Notes: generated by a model not told the origin, from the sequence alone. A DNA stretch of 64,000 bases from Lachnospiraceae bacterium (GCA_024403355.1 JAKSRW010000009.1:1-64000); one strand, 5' to 3'. Shown: positions 8,905 through 18,683, counted from the first letter of the stretch. Program-made: numbers and translations.

Positions 8905-9378
8905 TTAATCCGATTTAAAATATCCGCGTATTGCCGAAACAGTCTCCCCTGCCGCACGCAGCAGCCGCTGCGTTTCTGACCTGTCATTCAGCTTTATACT
9001 TCTGATGACCTCTATATTTCTGATTCTGTTAAAAAGAGCTCCGAACAAACCCTTTTTAGGCAGTTTCATCTCAACGTTTATCTTTACCGTGATATTATTT
9101 CCCTTTTTACCGAGAACTGCCGAATTCACGGAAGCCGCCATATATCTGTTCAAGTCTGAAGACATGTCTTTTTCAACATTTTCCTCAGATGCATTTAACA
9201 GATTCAGTGTTTTTTCTATGGCAAATACCGCCCCGTCCGCATCCGACATAGCCCGGATGCTGTTATAAAAATACAGGCAAATCCAAATCATTGCGACCAT
9301 GCACAAAATTATGACCGGCATGACAAATGCAGCTTCTACTGTCACAGAGGCCGAAAGCTTCGTCTTTTGAATCTCCAT
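8905..9378 (-). CDS. TadE-like pseudopilin
   Basis: The 157-residue product (from ATG at 9378) has a short basic start, then SASVTVEAAFVMPVIILCMVAM, the TadE pattern with a conserved Glu after the hydrophilic leader and a membrane helix. TadE-like proteins are minor pseudopilins processed by the Tad prepilin peptidase. The ATG has AAGGGTG upstream; an alternative GTG at 9447 overlaps the peptidase stop codon (GTGA) but has no clear ribosome site. Confidence 0.75.
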   Translation of the reverse strand: MEIQKTKLSASVTVEAAFVMPVIILCMVAMIWICLYFYNSIRAMSDADGAVFAIEKTLNLLNASEENVEKDMSSDLNRYMAASVNSAVLGKKGNNITVKINVEMKLPKKGLFGALFNRIRNIEVIRSIKLNDRSETQRLLRAAGETVSAIRGYFKSD

Positions 9379-9443
9379 ATCTTTTTCACCCTTCAATTCA
9401 TCAGCTTCATGCCGACAGTTATCGTAAGCTTTACACTTTTCGC

Positions 9444-9890
9444 TCACAGAATAGCCAGCAGCAGTACAAAAACAGCTCCTGCAAACAAAAACGGAACAAA
9501 GGGCAGTCTGCTTTTTCGGTCAAACCTTCCGCAAACAAGCATTACCCCCGAGACCGGCGCTACAAGAAACAGGGCCGAGCCCACTATTACTATGCAGTCG
9601 GCAATTCCCACGGTTGCGCCTATTACGATAGTCAAAAGAGCATCCGCCGACCCTATCTGTCCCCGAGTAATATATGAAAGCAGCAAAAGAATGCTTCCCG
9701 GGATTAGCCCAAGCAAATTCGCAAAAACCGATGCATCATCCTTCAACAGATAAAAAACAGGTGCAAAAATAATACCCATTGTTATCGCTCCGAGAGACAG
9801 CTCCCGATTTTTTATGTCAATAATTGATAAAACAAGCAAATATATTATAAAAACAATATAAGCCCATAGCTTCAAAGCATTTCTCCCCAT
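9444..9890 (-). CDS. Type IV prepilin peptidase (A24 family, TadV/CpaA-like)
   Basis: The 148-residue product is nearly all membrane helices and carries the two catalytic aspartates of A24 peptidases, in SIIDIKNRELS (about 22-32) and GQIGSADALL (about 78-87). There is no N-terminal methylase domain, as in the compact TadV/CpaA type. It would cleave the Flp-like pilin and TadE-like proteins encoded in the same operon. Spacing to the upstream TadE/zinc gene is 6 bp. Confidence 0.85.
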   Translation of the reverse strand: MGRNALKLWAYIVFIIYLLVLSIIDIKNRELSLGAITMGIIFAPVFYLLKDDASVFANLLGLIPGSILLLLSYITRGQIGSADALLTIVIGATVGIADCIVIVGSALFLVAPVSGVMLVCGRFDRKSRLPFVPFLFAGAVFVLLLAIL

Positions 9891-9896
9891 TCCTTT

Positions 9897-10934
9897 TTAT
9901 TTTTTTGAACAACGTTTACAGGGGCGTTTCTTTCCGACCTCTGAAATTTTCACTTCATAGATTGTTCTTTTTAGTCCCTGACATTTTTTATCATAGTGAT
10001 AACGGTCACCGTCCGGTGTGATATAACAGTCGAACCTTGTCGTTTTTCTTTTTACACAGTATTCGCAGGGATAGTATTTGGCTCCGCCGTTGTTTCTTAA
10101 TTCTCCGACATCGGCAGTTTTCGCATCCTTCGGCTTTATATTCAGACTCGGACAGGAATACGAAAAATGATAGCAATAGCCTGTGTCGGTAATCAGAACT
10201 ATCTCCTCATCGTCTGATTCCTCTTCTGTTTCCGGGCTTTCACTCTCAACCTCCTGCAAAAGGCTTTTTACTTCGTTTCCGCAAAAATACCTGTATTTCA
10301 GAAAATGAGAAACAGGTATACCTATCCCTTTAAAGATTCCCCCCGGCAGCTCAAGCCGATAATTGCAGACTATTTGTATACATTTATCCTTGTCAAAGAG
10401 AACAGAGCCCCGAAAATCCATTCCTGCGCTCCCTCCCGCAATACAGCGGTAAACATCGTTTGGCAGCTGCGTTTTCACAAGACTTCCGACAATAATATTG
10501 TCTGCGGCATTAGTTACCAGCGTATCAAGACTAATATCATCCGCTCCGGTCATTTTTTCTGCCAGATTTTCAAGCAGTGAACCTACTGCTTTCCCCATTC
10601 CGGAAAACATCTCTTCCTCGATATCACCAAGATAGTTTTTCTTCGCTTCTGCCAGCGGTTCAACTATATCCCCATATGCACTTACCGAACGAGCCGTATA
10701 ATAAAGGCTTCTCTGGACCTTGTACTCAGTTTGAAGAAATATAAAAAGATAGCAGAATGCCATACAGGCAAAGAAAAACACAGGAAATGCAAGTGCCGCC
10801 TCTACGGTAATCGATGCACTTTTATACTTCTTTACGGAGTGTGGTATCTGCCTATAGCAGTATTCAGCATTGACTTTATCTGTGAGAGAGATTTTACAGT
10901 ATTTATTTTTTATTAATTTTATTTTTTGAGACAT
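9897..10934 (-). CDS. TadE-like protein with two C-terminal Cys/His (zinc-binding-like) units
   Basis: The 345-residue product has a hydrophilic leader of about 35 residues, then SASITVEAALAFPVFFFACM, a TadE-type pilin signal and helix. An acidic linker (about 235-250) precedes two similar C-terminal units: YHFSYSCPSL..YYPCEYC and YHYDKKCQGL..RPCKRC. The pattern Y-H-x4-C-x2-L followed by P-C-x2-C is like small zinc domains fused to secreted nucleases and Ada-type proteins. Such units on a pseudopilin are unusual. Located between the DUF5702 gene and the peptidase. Confidence 0.72.
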   Translation of the reverse strand: MSQKIKLIKNKYCKISLTDKVNAEYCYRQIPHSVKKYKSASITVEAALAFPVFFFACMAFCYLFIFLQTEYKVQRSLYYTARSVSAYGDIVEPLAEAKKNYLGDIEEEMFSGMGKAVGSLLENLAEKMTGADDISLDTLVTNAADNIIVGSLVKTQLPNDVYRCIAGGSAGMDFRGSVLFDKDKCIQIVCNYRLELPGGIFKGIGIPVSHFLKYRYFCGNEVKSLLQEVESESPETEEESDDEEIVLITDTGYCYHFSYSCPSLNIKPKDAKTADVGELRNNGGAKYYPCEYCVKRKTTRFDCYITPDGDRYHYDKKCQGLKRTIYEVKISEVGKKRPCKRCSKK

Positions 10935-10992
10935 AAAATGTACCTCAAATTATTTATAATCTGCCAAGACAGATACCACACCCCGCAAAAAA

Positions 10993-13713
10993 TCAGTAAC
11001 ATACCGTATCCGTAACATTATAACAATACAATCTCACACCATTGTCCTCTGCCTTTTCCGCCAGAACGGACGTGAATCTCGGCAGCGCAGAAAATTCTGC
11101 ACTGGCAGAAAAACCAACAATAGCGTTATTCAAAAGAAAATCATCATCATACCTGTACCTGATATTTTCCTGAATCAGATCCATTGCCCGCGAGGCCTGC
11201 TTCCTTCCCCCCTGCAGAAGAAGCAAGACAAAAATATAATTGTTGTAATCAAGATATAGCTCAGATTCAGCAAATTCCTCCGCTTTTTTAGATATTAATG
11301 TGGGGAATATTGCCAGCTCCGGCAGGCTCAGGCAAAAGCTTTCGGAGCTTGTAATTACGGGCACCTTCTTACCTCTCAATATAGCAGAGGTTTCGATTAC
11401 TGCCTGCGCAGTTGCCCATAAGAAGAGAATCAGATATTTGACAATAGTGACCAAAAAAGGCAGTCCGGTAAAGCCCATTGTTGCCATTGCAACGGCCTCT
11501 GCCTGCATTTTCAGGTCCTTATCAGTCATTGTGTAGATTGTGCTGACCAGCATACGAAGAAGTAAAATTTTCGTAGCCGCCGCAGAAAGATTTGCACTAT
11601 CACTTTCACATCCCGAAAGAATATATTCCAGCTCATAGTTCAGGACCGTATCACCCACCGATGAATATTCACTGAAGCTTTTAAAGTGATCAAGCATGTA
11701 CATTGCAGACATTAGTTTTGTCCCCAATGCATCCGTTCCATTTTCAAAAAGTTCACCGATTTCTGTTATCCCGGATTCTTCATCCGTTCCCGACAACAGT
11801 TCTTTGCCCGATTTATCTCCGGCTCCCTTCGTCAGCTTATCCGCATCTGCGGCCCTGTCCCCTCCGGTTTCAAACCAGAGACTGGGAAGCAGCTCAGTTA
11901 CCAGCTTTTCGTTTGAAATAACCGAACTATCATCAAGAAACAGTGACATATAGCCCTTCGAAACATTTTTTTCAAACTCAGCCTCCAGCTCATTCTCAAC
12001 TATATGTTCCTTAATTCCGGAATAATCGAAAACAAATTTATCGTATTTAAAGTCCCTAAATTTCCCTCCTATCCCCCCGATTGCGTCATACATGGCCATA
12101 ATAGTTGAATAATTACGTTCCGAGGGCATAATAAACAATTTTTCGTCAATCTGTGACATCAGCTCTGAATCGGCTCCCACAGTCAGCAGTATTCCGTCAA
12201 AATCTATCACATCGGCTTTTCTGTTATCGAGTCCGACATAAGCCTTCATAAGGTCTAAAGAATCCTCAAGTCCGTTCTTTATTTCATCCGTAAGAATCGG
12301 CGCAACACTCTCCACAAGTGATTCATAGCCTTCCACAAGAGCTCTTGTTTCCGCCTGCTTTTTCCCCACCTTTTCTATTATCGATATAACCTCCGCAAGC
12401 TCCGTCTTAACATTTGAACAAAGAGCATACAATGCCGAGGCCTTTCCTTCACAAACAAGTCTCTGCCTCTTTTCCGAAATCTGAAGCTCTGACAGCCGCG
12501 AATGTAAAGGCGAAAGCTGCTTTTCATAATTATTTTCCTTCTCAATACAGCTGCTTATGTCTGCTCTTTCTAAATCTGCCTTTTTTAATAAATCTTCTTT
12601 TTCTTTATCTAATGCAGCTATCCTGTCCTGTCTCGTCCTTAGCTCTTCCTCAAGTCTTTGTTTTTCTTTTTCATCCGCTATAGTCTCACTTGCCTCTTTG
12701 TAATCAGCCTTCGTTTCGTCAGCTCCCGCTTCGTCAGTCTCCTTTTTGTCAGTCTCGGCTTCGTTTTCTTTGGCCGCCTGTTTTTCCGAATCCTGATTAA
12801 TCAAATCAATTTCCGCATTAACCGCAGCTTTCTCCTTCTCTATTTCGGAAATTCTGCTTTCCGCACTCTTGAGCTCCGCTTCCGCCTCTGTTCTTTTCAT
12901 TCTGACAGTCGAAAGCTGTCCCTCAATTTCGGCAATTTCCGCTTCACAATCCATACGTTTTTTTACAGTATTTGCATAGCCCGGAAGATTATCATAAAGT
13001 GCATCAAATTCCTCTATAGGATTTTCATACCGGGACTTCAATTTTTCATAAACAGCAGGATTATTTATTGCAGCGGTAGTCTGATTTACTTCTTTTATAA
13101 AAAGACGCTTTATAAAGTAGTTTTTTATAGTATAAATCTGCGAAGAAGATTTTTTTGCCTTAGAATTAATATCAACTCCGTCAATCAGACGCATAAGGTC
13201 AAGTGTATAGCCATCAATCACCGACAGCTTATCCTCTATATCCATTCTCCGTTCCAGTACCTTTGTAATCTTTTTCTGGTCCCCGAGAGCCTTAACCCTG
13301 CCGATTATCTCGTCCGCCACAGAGCTTGCAGCTGTATATTTTTCGTATTCCGCAGCCTGTTCAAGGAAAATATTTCCTTCTTCAGCAAATAAAGGCTTTG
13401 TATCCGTAACCGATATATTTTCAAGAGAAAAGTTCCAGACATTTTTACCCGTATATCGGCGAAGCTTTTTCTCTATTTCCTCAGTAGTTCCCGTTTTGCT
13501 TCCAAAGCCCGTATCCAAAGCCAAAATATGATAATCGTCAAACAGAGGCCGATAATACTCAGCAAGTACTGAATCTGTCGCACTTTTAAGAAGTATCCCG
13601 GAATATTCATCTGCAGCGGCATGACGTGCCCCTTCCAGACACACCAGCATAAGCGAAATAATCAGGACAATCGAAAGGGCCAGGAATACACTTATTGACC
13701 CCTGCTTTCTCAA
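10993..13713 (-). CDS. DUF5702 family large TadG-like protein
   Basis: The 906-residue product begins with RKQGSISVFLALSIVLIISL, a TadG-like start with one membrane helix. It continues with a long mainly helical region, including a coiled coil with a K/E/A-rich segment (about 265-420). DUF5702 proteins accompany Tad loci in Lachnospiraceae; a structural role at the pilus base is inferred. There is a second hydrophobic stretch near 735-760. It overlaps the upstream pilin gene by 4 bp (ATGA), so translation is coupled. Confidence 0.75.
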   Translation of the reverse strand: MRKQGSISVFLALSIVLIISLMLVCLEGARHAAADEYSGILLKSATDSVLAEYYRPLFDDYHILALDTGFGSKTGTTEEIEKKLRRYTGKNVWNFSLENISVTDTKPLFAEEGNIFLEQAAEYEKYTAASSVADEIIGRVKALGDQKKITKVLERRMDIEDKLSVIDGYTLDLMRLIDGVDINSKAKKSSSQIYTIKNYFIKRLFIKEVNQTTAAINNPAVYEKLKSRYENPIEEFDALYDNLPGYANTVKKRMDCEAEIAEIEGQLSTVRMKRTEAEAELKSAESRISEIEKEKAAVNAEIDLINQDSEKQAAKENEAETDKKETDEAGADETKADYKEASETIADEKEKQRLEEELRTRQDRIAALDKEKEDLLKKADLERADISSCIEKENNYEKQLSPLHSRLSELQISEKRQRLVCEGKASALYALCSNVKTELAEVISIIEKVGKKQAETRALVEGYESLVESVAPILTDEIKNGLEDSLDLMKAYVGLDNRKADVIDFDGILLTVGADSELMSQIDEKLFIMPSERNYSTIMAMYDAIGGIGGKFRDFKYDKFVFDYSGIKEHIVENELEAEFEKNVSKGYMSLFLDDSSVISNEKLVTELLPSLWFETGGDRAADADKLTKGAGDKSGKELLSGTDEESGITEIGELFENGTDALGTKLMSAMYMLDHFKSFSEYSSVGDTVLNYELEYILSGCESDSANLSAAATKILLLRMLVSTIYTMTDKDLKMQAEAVAMATMGFTGLPFLVTIVKYLILFLWATAQAVIETSAILRGKKVPVITSSESFCLSLPELAIFPTLISKKAEEFAESELYLDYNNYIFVLLLLQGGRKQASRAMDLIQENIRYRYDDDFLLNNAIVGFSASAEFSALPRFTSVLAEKAEDNGVRLYCYNVTDTVCY

Positions 13714-14039
13714 ATTTTCTCTGCCCCCGTTGAAATCGAATCAAAAGCATTATTGATTATTTCCATAATTTTATCCTTAAAAATCAGGACCAATGCGACC
13801 AAAACAACCAGAATAAGCACAATTTCTACCACACCGATACCTCTGTTGTCTGAAATCAGCCCCTTATTATCCTCTGTTTTACCGTTACAATCATTTATCT
13901 CATTTCCCTTTTCTACCGTTCCCATTAATTCACACTTATTTTCATTAACATTTCCAAGTGATTCCTCCGCGCTTATAAAAGGTTCATCCTCAACAAGCAT
14001 CGGATTTTCATCAATAACATCAATTAAATTACCTCTCAT
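13710..14039 (-). CDS. Flp-type (type IVb) pilin precursor
   Basis: The 109-residue product has an unusually long hydrophilic leader (about 65 residues) and then DNRGIGVVEIVLILVVLVAL, the Flp1 pattern: Gly, a Glu five residues into the mature helix, a single hydrophobic helix and a short tail. ATG at 14039 is preceded by AAAGGGG; two upstream ATGs lack this. It would be the major pilus subunit. The leader is much longer than the usual 15-25 residues of Flp pilins. Confidence 0.75.
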   Translation of the reverse strand: MRGNLIDVIDENPMLVEDEPFISAEESLGNVNENKCELMGTVEKGNEINDCNGKTEDNKGLISDNRGIGVVEIVLILVVLVALVLIFKDKIMEIINNAFDSISTGAEKI

Positions 14040-14078
14040 TATTTCCCCTTTCATATTCACTATAATTACAGTAACAAA

Positions 14079-15572
14079 TCAAAATGAACTAAATGCGGGA
14101 ACCACTACAATCGCTATAACCAGTATCAACATACCGAACATGGGGAGCAGCAGCTTTGTTCCTGTCTCCTCGCCTTTTCTTCGCACATTCTCTCGCCTCT
14201 CCGCAATACAGTCACGCGACTCGAGCTCCAGCATATCAATAATATTCGCACTACCTCTTTTAAGATTTCTGGAAAGCATTGTTCCAAAACGCTGATAAGC
14301 CAAAAGATTGCAGCGTGTTCCAAAGCTTTCATACACCCTTACCTCCGGCATTCCCAGCTGTAGTTCCTTATATGAAATAAGCATTTCCTCGTATGCGTAG
14401 TGCATTATTTTCTTACTTTTCTTATTTTTTTTACTTTTCTTACCTCCTGAAACTGCACGTTCCTTCATTTGATTATAATCCGTACATATCTTTGTCCATG
14501 CCCCCCTGCAGGTCATTCCCGCAGTCAGAAGCATAGTAAATTTACTGATAATATCCGAATAATCCTTCATCATCTGTTCAGAACGCTGCTTTTGTTTTTT
14601 CTTTAAATCCTGCTTCATAGCAGGAATCATCATAATAGCAGCCGCTATAGCAACTACCATAAGTATCAGCGGATTATCATCCGGCTTTTCACCCCAGCTG
14701 ATATCCCAATCCTCCACCTTTTCAGGCAATTTAAAGTATTCATTTGACTGTTCGGACCTGTCACTGTTCTTCAGCGACTCCGCCAGCCCCGCACTAAATC
14801 TTTCGGTATCCGTTACAACACGCGGCATAAGGAATAAATCCAATGAATACCTCCAGCTTTCATCAAAATACAACAGGTCTGCGTGAAGAGTCACCTCAAC
14901 CGGCTCTGTAAACTCCGAATTTTTCAGACTTCCGTCAGATGAAACAAACCAGGCGTCCCCTTGATCCCATCTGACAGTTATCCCTGTATCCGGAATTTCC
15001 TCGACCAGATTCAGCGGCTCAGTCACGCACTCTTTAGTTCCGTTATTTTTTAAAACCTGTTTATCCAGATAATCCTGTGCTCTTCTCTTAAGTCTCTCCA
15101 AGTCCTCACCCTGCAGTCTGACCTCACTTACTTTTACTACAGTCTGCTCATTCGTCTGTATCAACGGACTGTCATACTGCAGCTCATATAAAGCGGAGCC
15201 TCCCCCGGCAGCGGGCCGCTTTAGGTACGATCCCTCTAACAGGGTTGCTTTATACGAATAAAAGTAAGCAAGACTTATAAAACATCCGACAGCTATAACT
15301 GCCAAAATTGATGCAATACACTTGCAGCTCTGTTTTTTTAACGAATTTTCAGGCGATTCGTCGAGAAATAATTCTCTTAATGTATTTCGGTTCCCAAACA
15401 GTTCATGTCTTCCAAACCTAACAAAAAAGCCATAAATCACAGCCGCAAGAGGATACAGAATCCTCAGCGGATGCTCCTTACTGTCAAGCCCCTCAATGAA
15501 ATCCTTTTCCCGACCTTTACAAAACAGAGCCCCAAGAATAATTAGCCCTAGCACCAATATTTGTATATGCAC
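14079..15572 (-). CDS. TadC-like type II secretion F-family protein with inserted extracytoplasmic domain
   Basis: The 497-residue product ends in a T2SSF domain (about 320-497) with membrane helices near 300-320 and 475-495. TadC is the inner-membrane platform partner of TadB. Unlike usual TadC (about 300 residues) this one has an N-terminal membrane region (about 1-50), another helix (about 85-108) and a ~190-residue non-membrane segment between helices (about 110-295). A lysine-rich stretch (KKSKKNKKSKK) lies in the cytoplasmic part. It is followed 39 bp later by the pilin. Confidence 0.75.
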   Translation of the reverse strand: MHIQILVLGLIILGALFCKGREKDFIEGLDSKEHPLRILYPLAAVIYGFFVRFGRHELFGNRNTLRELFLDESPENSLKKQSCKCIASILAVIAVGCFISLAYFYSYKATLLEGSYLKRPAAGGGSALYELQYDSPLIQTNEQTVVKVSEVRLQGEDLERLKRRAQDYLDKQVLKNNGTKECVTEPLNLVEEIPDTGITVRWDQGDAWFVSSDGSLKNSEFTEPVEVTLHADLLYFDESWRYSLDLFLMPRVVTDTERFSAGLAESLKNSDRSEQSNEYFKLPEKVEDWDISWGEKPDDNPLILMVVAIAAAIMMIPAMKQDLKKKQKQRSEQMMKDYSDIISKFTMLLTAGMTCRGAWTKICTDYNQMKERAVSGGKKSKKNKKSKKIMHYAYEEMLISYKELQLGMPEVRVYESFGTRCNLLAYQRFGTMLSRNLKRGSANIIDMLELESRDCIAERRENVRRKGEETGTKLLLPMFGMLILVIAIVVVPAFSSF

Positions 15573-15583
15573 ACCGACCCTCC

Positions 15584-16354
15584 TTACATTTCAATTTTGA
15601 CTACAAAATCGGATATCTTGCAAAGAATAAGATAAACCACAAGAACTACCGTCATAAAACACGCTCCGAACGCATTCCCGTACAGAGCACTAACCATATC
15701 AGGCGAGAAAACTCGCAGATATATCAGCATCGCAAATGGAATAAGCTTCATAATGTCCGCCTCATATTTTTTTGACGCGATAACCGTCTTCAGCTCTCTT
15801 TTCAGTTCCACCCTCGTGTGGATAATATCTGCTGTTGATTTTATGATTGCCATAATGTTTCCGCCTGTTCGCTTTGCTGTACCGAAAATATCAGCAAAGC
15901 TTTTTATATCCTCAAGACCGCTTCTGTCTGCCAGTCCTAAAAAAGCCTCTTCAACTGTCAGATTGTTATCAAGCATGTGAATAATATTTCTGAATTCCCT
16001 CATAATCAGCGCATCCTCCGCATAGGTCAGCTTCATGTCCGAATATGCCTCGGAAATTGCGTTTTCAATGGAATATCCCGATTCAAGAGCGCTGCTTACA
16101 CAATTGATTCCCTCACAAAACTGGATATTGAGAGTCCAGCGCTGTTCCTCCATGAGTTTTTTCCTTTTAACATGAAGATAATAGGGAATATACGGTGACA
16201 AAAGAATTGCAAAAAGAATATTGTCATAGCAAAGAATTGATAAAAAAGATATTAATATTATCACAATAACCAGATATTTTATCAGTTCAGTCCTCGAATA
16301 TACATAACTGTCATAGTCCGGCACTTGCGAGCTTTTCCCTGTATTTAAGCTCAT
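15584..16354 (-). CDS. TadB-like type II secretion F-family protein
   Basis: The 256-residue product has two N-terminal helices (about 22-58), a cytoplasmic T2SSF domain with NCVSSALESGYSIENAI and FGTAKRTGGNIMAIIKSTA motifs, and two C-terminal helices. It forms the inner-membrane platform with TadC. I chose ATG 16354, which has AAAGGACGG upstream; it overlaps the CpaF 3' end by 44 bp. An upstream start (16411) is possible but less likely. Confidence 0.8.
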   Translation of the reverse strand: MSLNTGKSSQVPDYDSYVYSRTELIKYLVIVIILISFLSILCYDNILFAILLSPYIPYYLHVKRKKLMEEQRWTLNIQFCEGINCVSSALESGYSIENAISEAYSDMKLTYAEDALIMREFRNIIHMLDNNLTVEEAFLGLADRSGLEDIKSFADIFGTAKRTGGNIMAIIKSTADIIHTRVELKRELKTVIASKKYEADIMKLIPFAMLIYLRVFSPDMVSALYGNAFGACFMTVVLVVYLILCKISDFVVKIEM

Positions 16355-17609
16355 TTTCCGTCCTTTTAAGAGTGCCAATGACCTTACCATCAACCTCTCC
16401 TTCCTCAACAAATCTAAACAAAGGATTCAGTAAAACCTCATTATTTTCAAAGCCGGCAACCTCTGTTATTTCAACAACCTTTCTTGATTTATCCCTAAAA
16501 CGGCCAAGCTGTATAATCAAATCAATTGCAGAAGCAATCTGCCTTCGTACAGCAGGAAGCGGTATGTCCGCCCCGAGAAGTGTCATTGTTTCCATTCTCG
16601 AAAGCATATCCGCCGCCGAATTTGCGTGACCGGTTGACATACCGGAATGGCCTGTATTCAATGCCTGCAGCATATCGATACACGCCGCATCACGAACCTC
16701 GCCGACTATGATACGGTCCGGCCGCATACGAAGTGACGACTTTATAAGGTCTCGGATGCTGATGCCGTTTCGTCCCTCCACGTTGCTGTTTCGTACCTCA
16801 AGTGAAACCAGATTAGGGATACTTTTCAGCTGCAGCTCCGCGCTGTCCTCAATCGTAATAACACGCTGATCCTTTGGAATAAAATTCGATAATGCGTTAA
16901 GAAATGTTGTCTTGCCTGAGCCGGTACCTCCACTTACAAAAATGTTGTAACCGGCTATAACAAGTCCTCTCAAGAATTCCGCTGCCTCCTCCGTAAGAGA
17001 GCCATAGGCAATAAGCTTTTCTATTGTCATGGTTTCGGGCGGGAATTTTCTGATTGTTATCACCGGACCGCAAAGGGATACCGGTGGTAAAACAATATTG
17101 ACACGCGAGCCGTCAGCCAGTCTTGCATCGACAATCGGGCTCGCCTCATTTATGATTCTGTTTGCGCCTGCAGCTATTTTCTGCACCAGATCATCCAGCT
17201 TTTCCGGGCTGTCAAAGCCCATTTCGCACTGACTTATTGCACCCTTTTTCTCTATGAAGATATTGTCCGGCCCGTTTACCATGATTTCCGTAATACTCGG
17301 GTCATCAATAAGCTCCTGCAATACATCAAGTCCTCGGACCGACGCAAAAATATACGATCTTAACTTTCTTTTGTCCTCAAGCGAAAGATAATTCTTATGT
17401 GCATACGAAAGAATAACTCCGGACACTATTTCTTCCAGATTATCGCTTTCTGCCGCGCCATACTGCTGCGCCTCCTCCACCACAAGGTTCCGGAGCCGTC
17501 TTCGTTCATCACTATCTAATATACTGCATACCCTCCATTTCCTCGATAAATTTGCCCACTCTGCCCTTAAGCAATGTATCGTAGCTGTATCCGTCCGCCA
17601 ATAACTCAT
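16311..17609 (-). CDS. cpaF: CpaF/TadA family secretion ATPase
   Basis: The product is the VirB11-like assembly ATPase of the Tad pilus: Walker A SGGTGSGKTTFLNAL (about 229-243), Asp box RVITIEDSAEL, and RPDRIIVGEVRDAA as Walker B region. The N-terminal domain carries EIMVNGPDNIFIE. The full 432-residue reading overlaps tadZ by about 100 bp and its ATG lacks a good ribosome site. The true start may be a GTG about 40 codons downstream, so the 5' end is uncertain. Confidence 0.9.
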   Translation of the reverse strand: MSYWRTDTATIHCLRAEWANLSRKWRVCSILDSDERRRLRNLVVEEAQQYGAAESDNLEEIVSGVILSYAHKNYLSLEDKRKLRSYIFASVRGLDVLQELIDDPSITEIMVNGPDNIFIEKKGAISQCEMGFDSPEKLDDLVQKIAAGANRIINEASPIVDARLADGSRVNIVLPPVSLCGPVITIRKFPPETMTIEKLIAYGSLTEEAAEFLRGLVIAGYNIFVSGGTGSGKTTFLNALSNFIPKDQRVITIEDSAELQLKSIPNLVSLEVRNSNVEGRNGISIRDLIKSSLRMRPDRIIVGEVRDAACIDMLQALNTGHSGMSTGHANSAADMLSRMETMTLLGADIPLPAVRRQIASAIDLIIQLGRFRDKSRKVVEITEVAGFENNEVLLNPLFRFVEEGEVDGKVIGTLKRTENELKYREKLASAGL

Positions 17610-18516
17610 CGTGCGGAATCACAATTTCCTTCATTTTATCAAGAACCTGTGCCTGTCCGAGAAAGCTGATCTGACGCTTCATTTCGTCAAGCTTTCCGGA
17701 AGCGGATGCATCTCTGCCCTTTGGTACATACACAATATCCGACGCAAGGAACACATCCATTGCCGCCGCACCGATGATTCCGACATCGAAGACCACCGTC
17801 TCATAGCACTGAACCTTCATAAGCTCGGTAAGCAGCTGGTCCATATGTGCGGACTTCATTTCGTAAATATCAAACCAGCAGGATGCGCCGGAAATACATT
17901 CAAGATTGCCCCTCTTATGAGTCAGCTTTTTAACATGTGACATAACATTAATCTGGCCCTGCTCCAAATAATAAATCACATCCGAAATATTCATATCGTT
18001 TCCGCTTTTTTCCTCCTCCGGAAGCAAAAAGAAGGGATCAAAGCTTACAAACAGCGTTTTTTCGCCCAGTGAATGGTACATGGCCAGTGCAAGAGCAAAG
18101 CTCGAGCTGTGACAGCCGCCCGACGGTGAAACAACGCTGAAAATACTGCAGCCTGTTGCCTCGGGTCTGACCCTGGTAATCTCCTGACGTTTATAATACT
18201 GGCGCAGAATCTCATTCATAATATTTTCGGCGCTCTGATACTTAAAAATCCCCGGGTATTTTTCATGTTCAAAGGCCACCCCAAGCTCGGTTAATATGCA
18301 TATATTTTCAGCATGATAGGGTAGTCTTCCGTCATTCATAAGTGATTCATCACAAAGCAGCATATCTATCCTGTTATTCTTTGAATAATCAAGATATGCC
18401 TGTTCATCACTAAAAACCAGTGAGTGAAATATTCCATCCGATTTCCTGTTAAAGGATTTTGAAAGTTCCTCCGCATATTCGGTCTCCTGGGACCTGATTG
18501 CTAATATTCGCTTCAT
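17512..18516 (-). CDS. TadZ/CpaE-like pilus localisation ATPase homologue
   Basis: The 334-residue product has an N-terminal receiver-like region (about 1-110) and a C-terminal MinD/ParA-like fold starting at SVVSPSGGCHSSSFALALA. The deviant Walker A is degenerate: SPSGGCHSSS lacks the usual lysines, as in several TadZ proteins. FVSFDPFF and DVGIIGAAAMDVF follow. It begins the operon. ATG 18516 is preceded by GGAACGGAG. Role: polar placement of the pilus machine, by family. Confidence 0.75.
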   Translation of the reverse strand: MKRILAIRSQETEYAEELSKSFNRKSDGIFHSLVFSDEQAYLDYSKNNRIDMLLCDESLMNDGRLPYHAENICILTELGVAFEHEKYPGIFKYQSAENIMNEILRQYYKRQEITRVRPEATGCSIFSVVSPSGGCHSSSFALALAMYHSLGEKTLFVSFDPFFLLPEEEKSGNDMNISDVIYYLEQGQINVMSHVKKLTHKRGNLECISGASCWFDIYEMKSAHMDQLLTELMKVQCYETVVFDVGIIGAAAMDVFLASDIVYVPKGRDASASGKLDEMKRQISFLGQAQVLDKMKEIVIPHDELLADGYSYDTLLKGRVGKFIEEMEGMQYIR

Positions 18517-18683
18517 TTGGCGCACTCCGTTCCTCAGCCGCAAAAGGCTGTTTTGCTAAAAAAGGGTATAGTTGTAGTGCCTTTTTGTACAAATTCAATC
18601 GAGAGGCTCCTGTTTTGGAATTTGAACTTACAAAGACTTGTTTAATTGAATTGATTTAAGAAATCACCTGAAATGTTATGGCT

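Noticed and set aside
12658..13392. 244-codon plus-strand open frame antisense to the DUF5702 gene
   Set aside because: It is a phenylalanine/serine-rich shadow of the coiled-coil codons, with no ribosome site or family.
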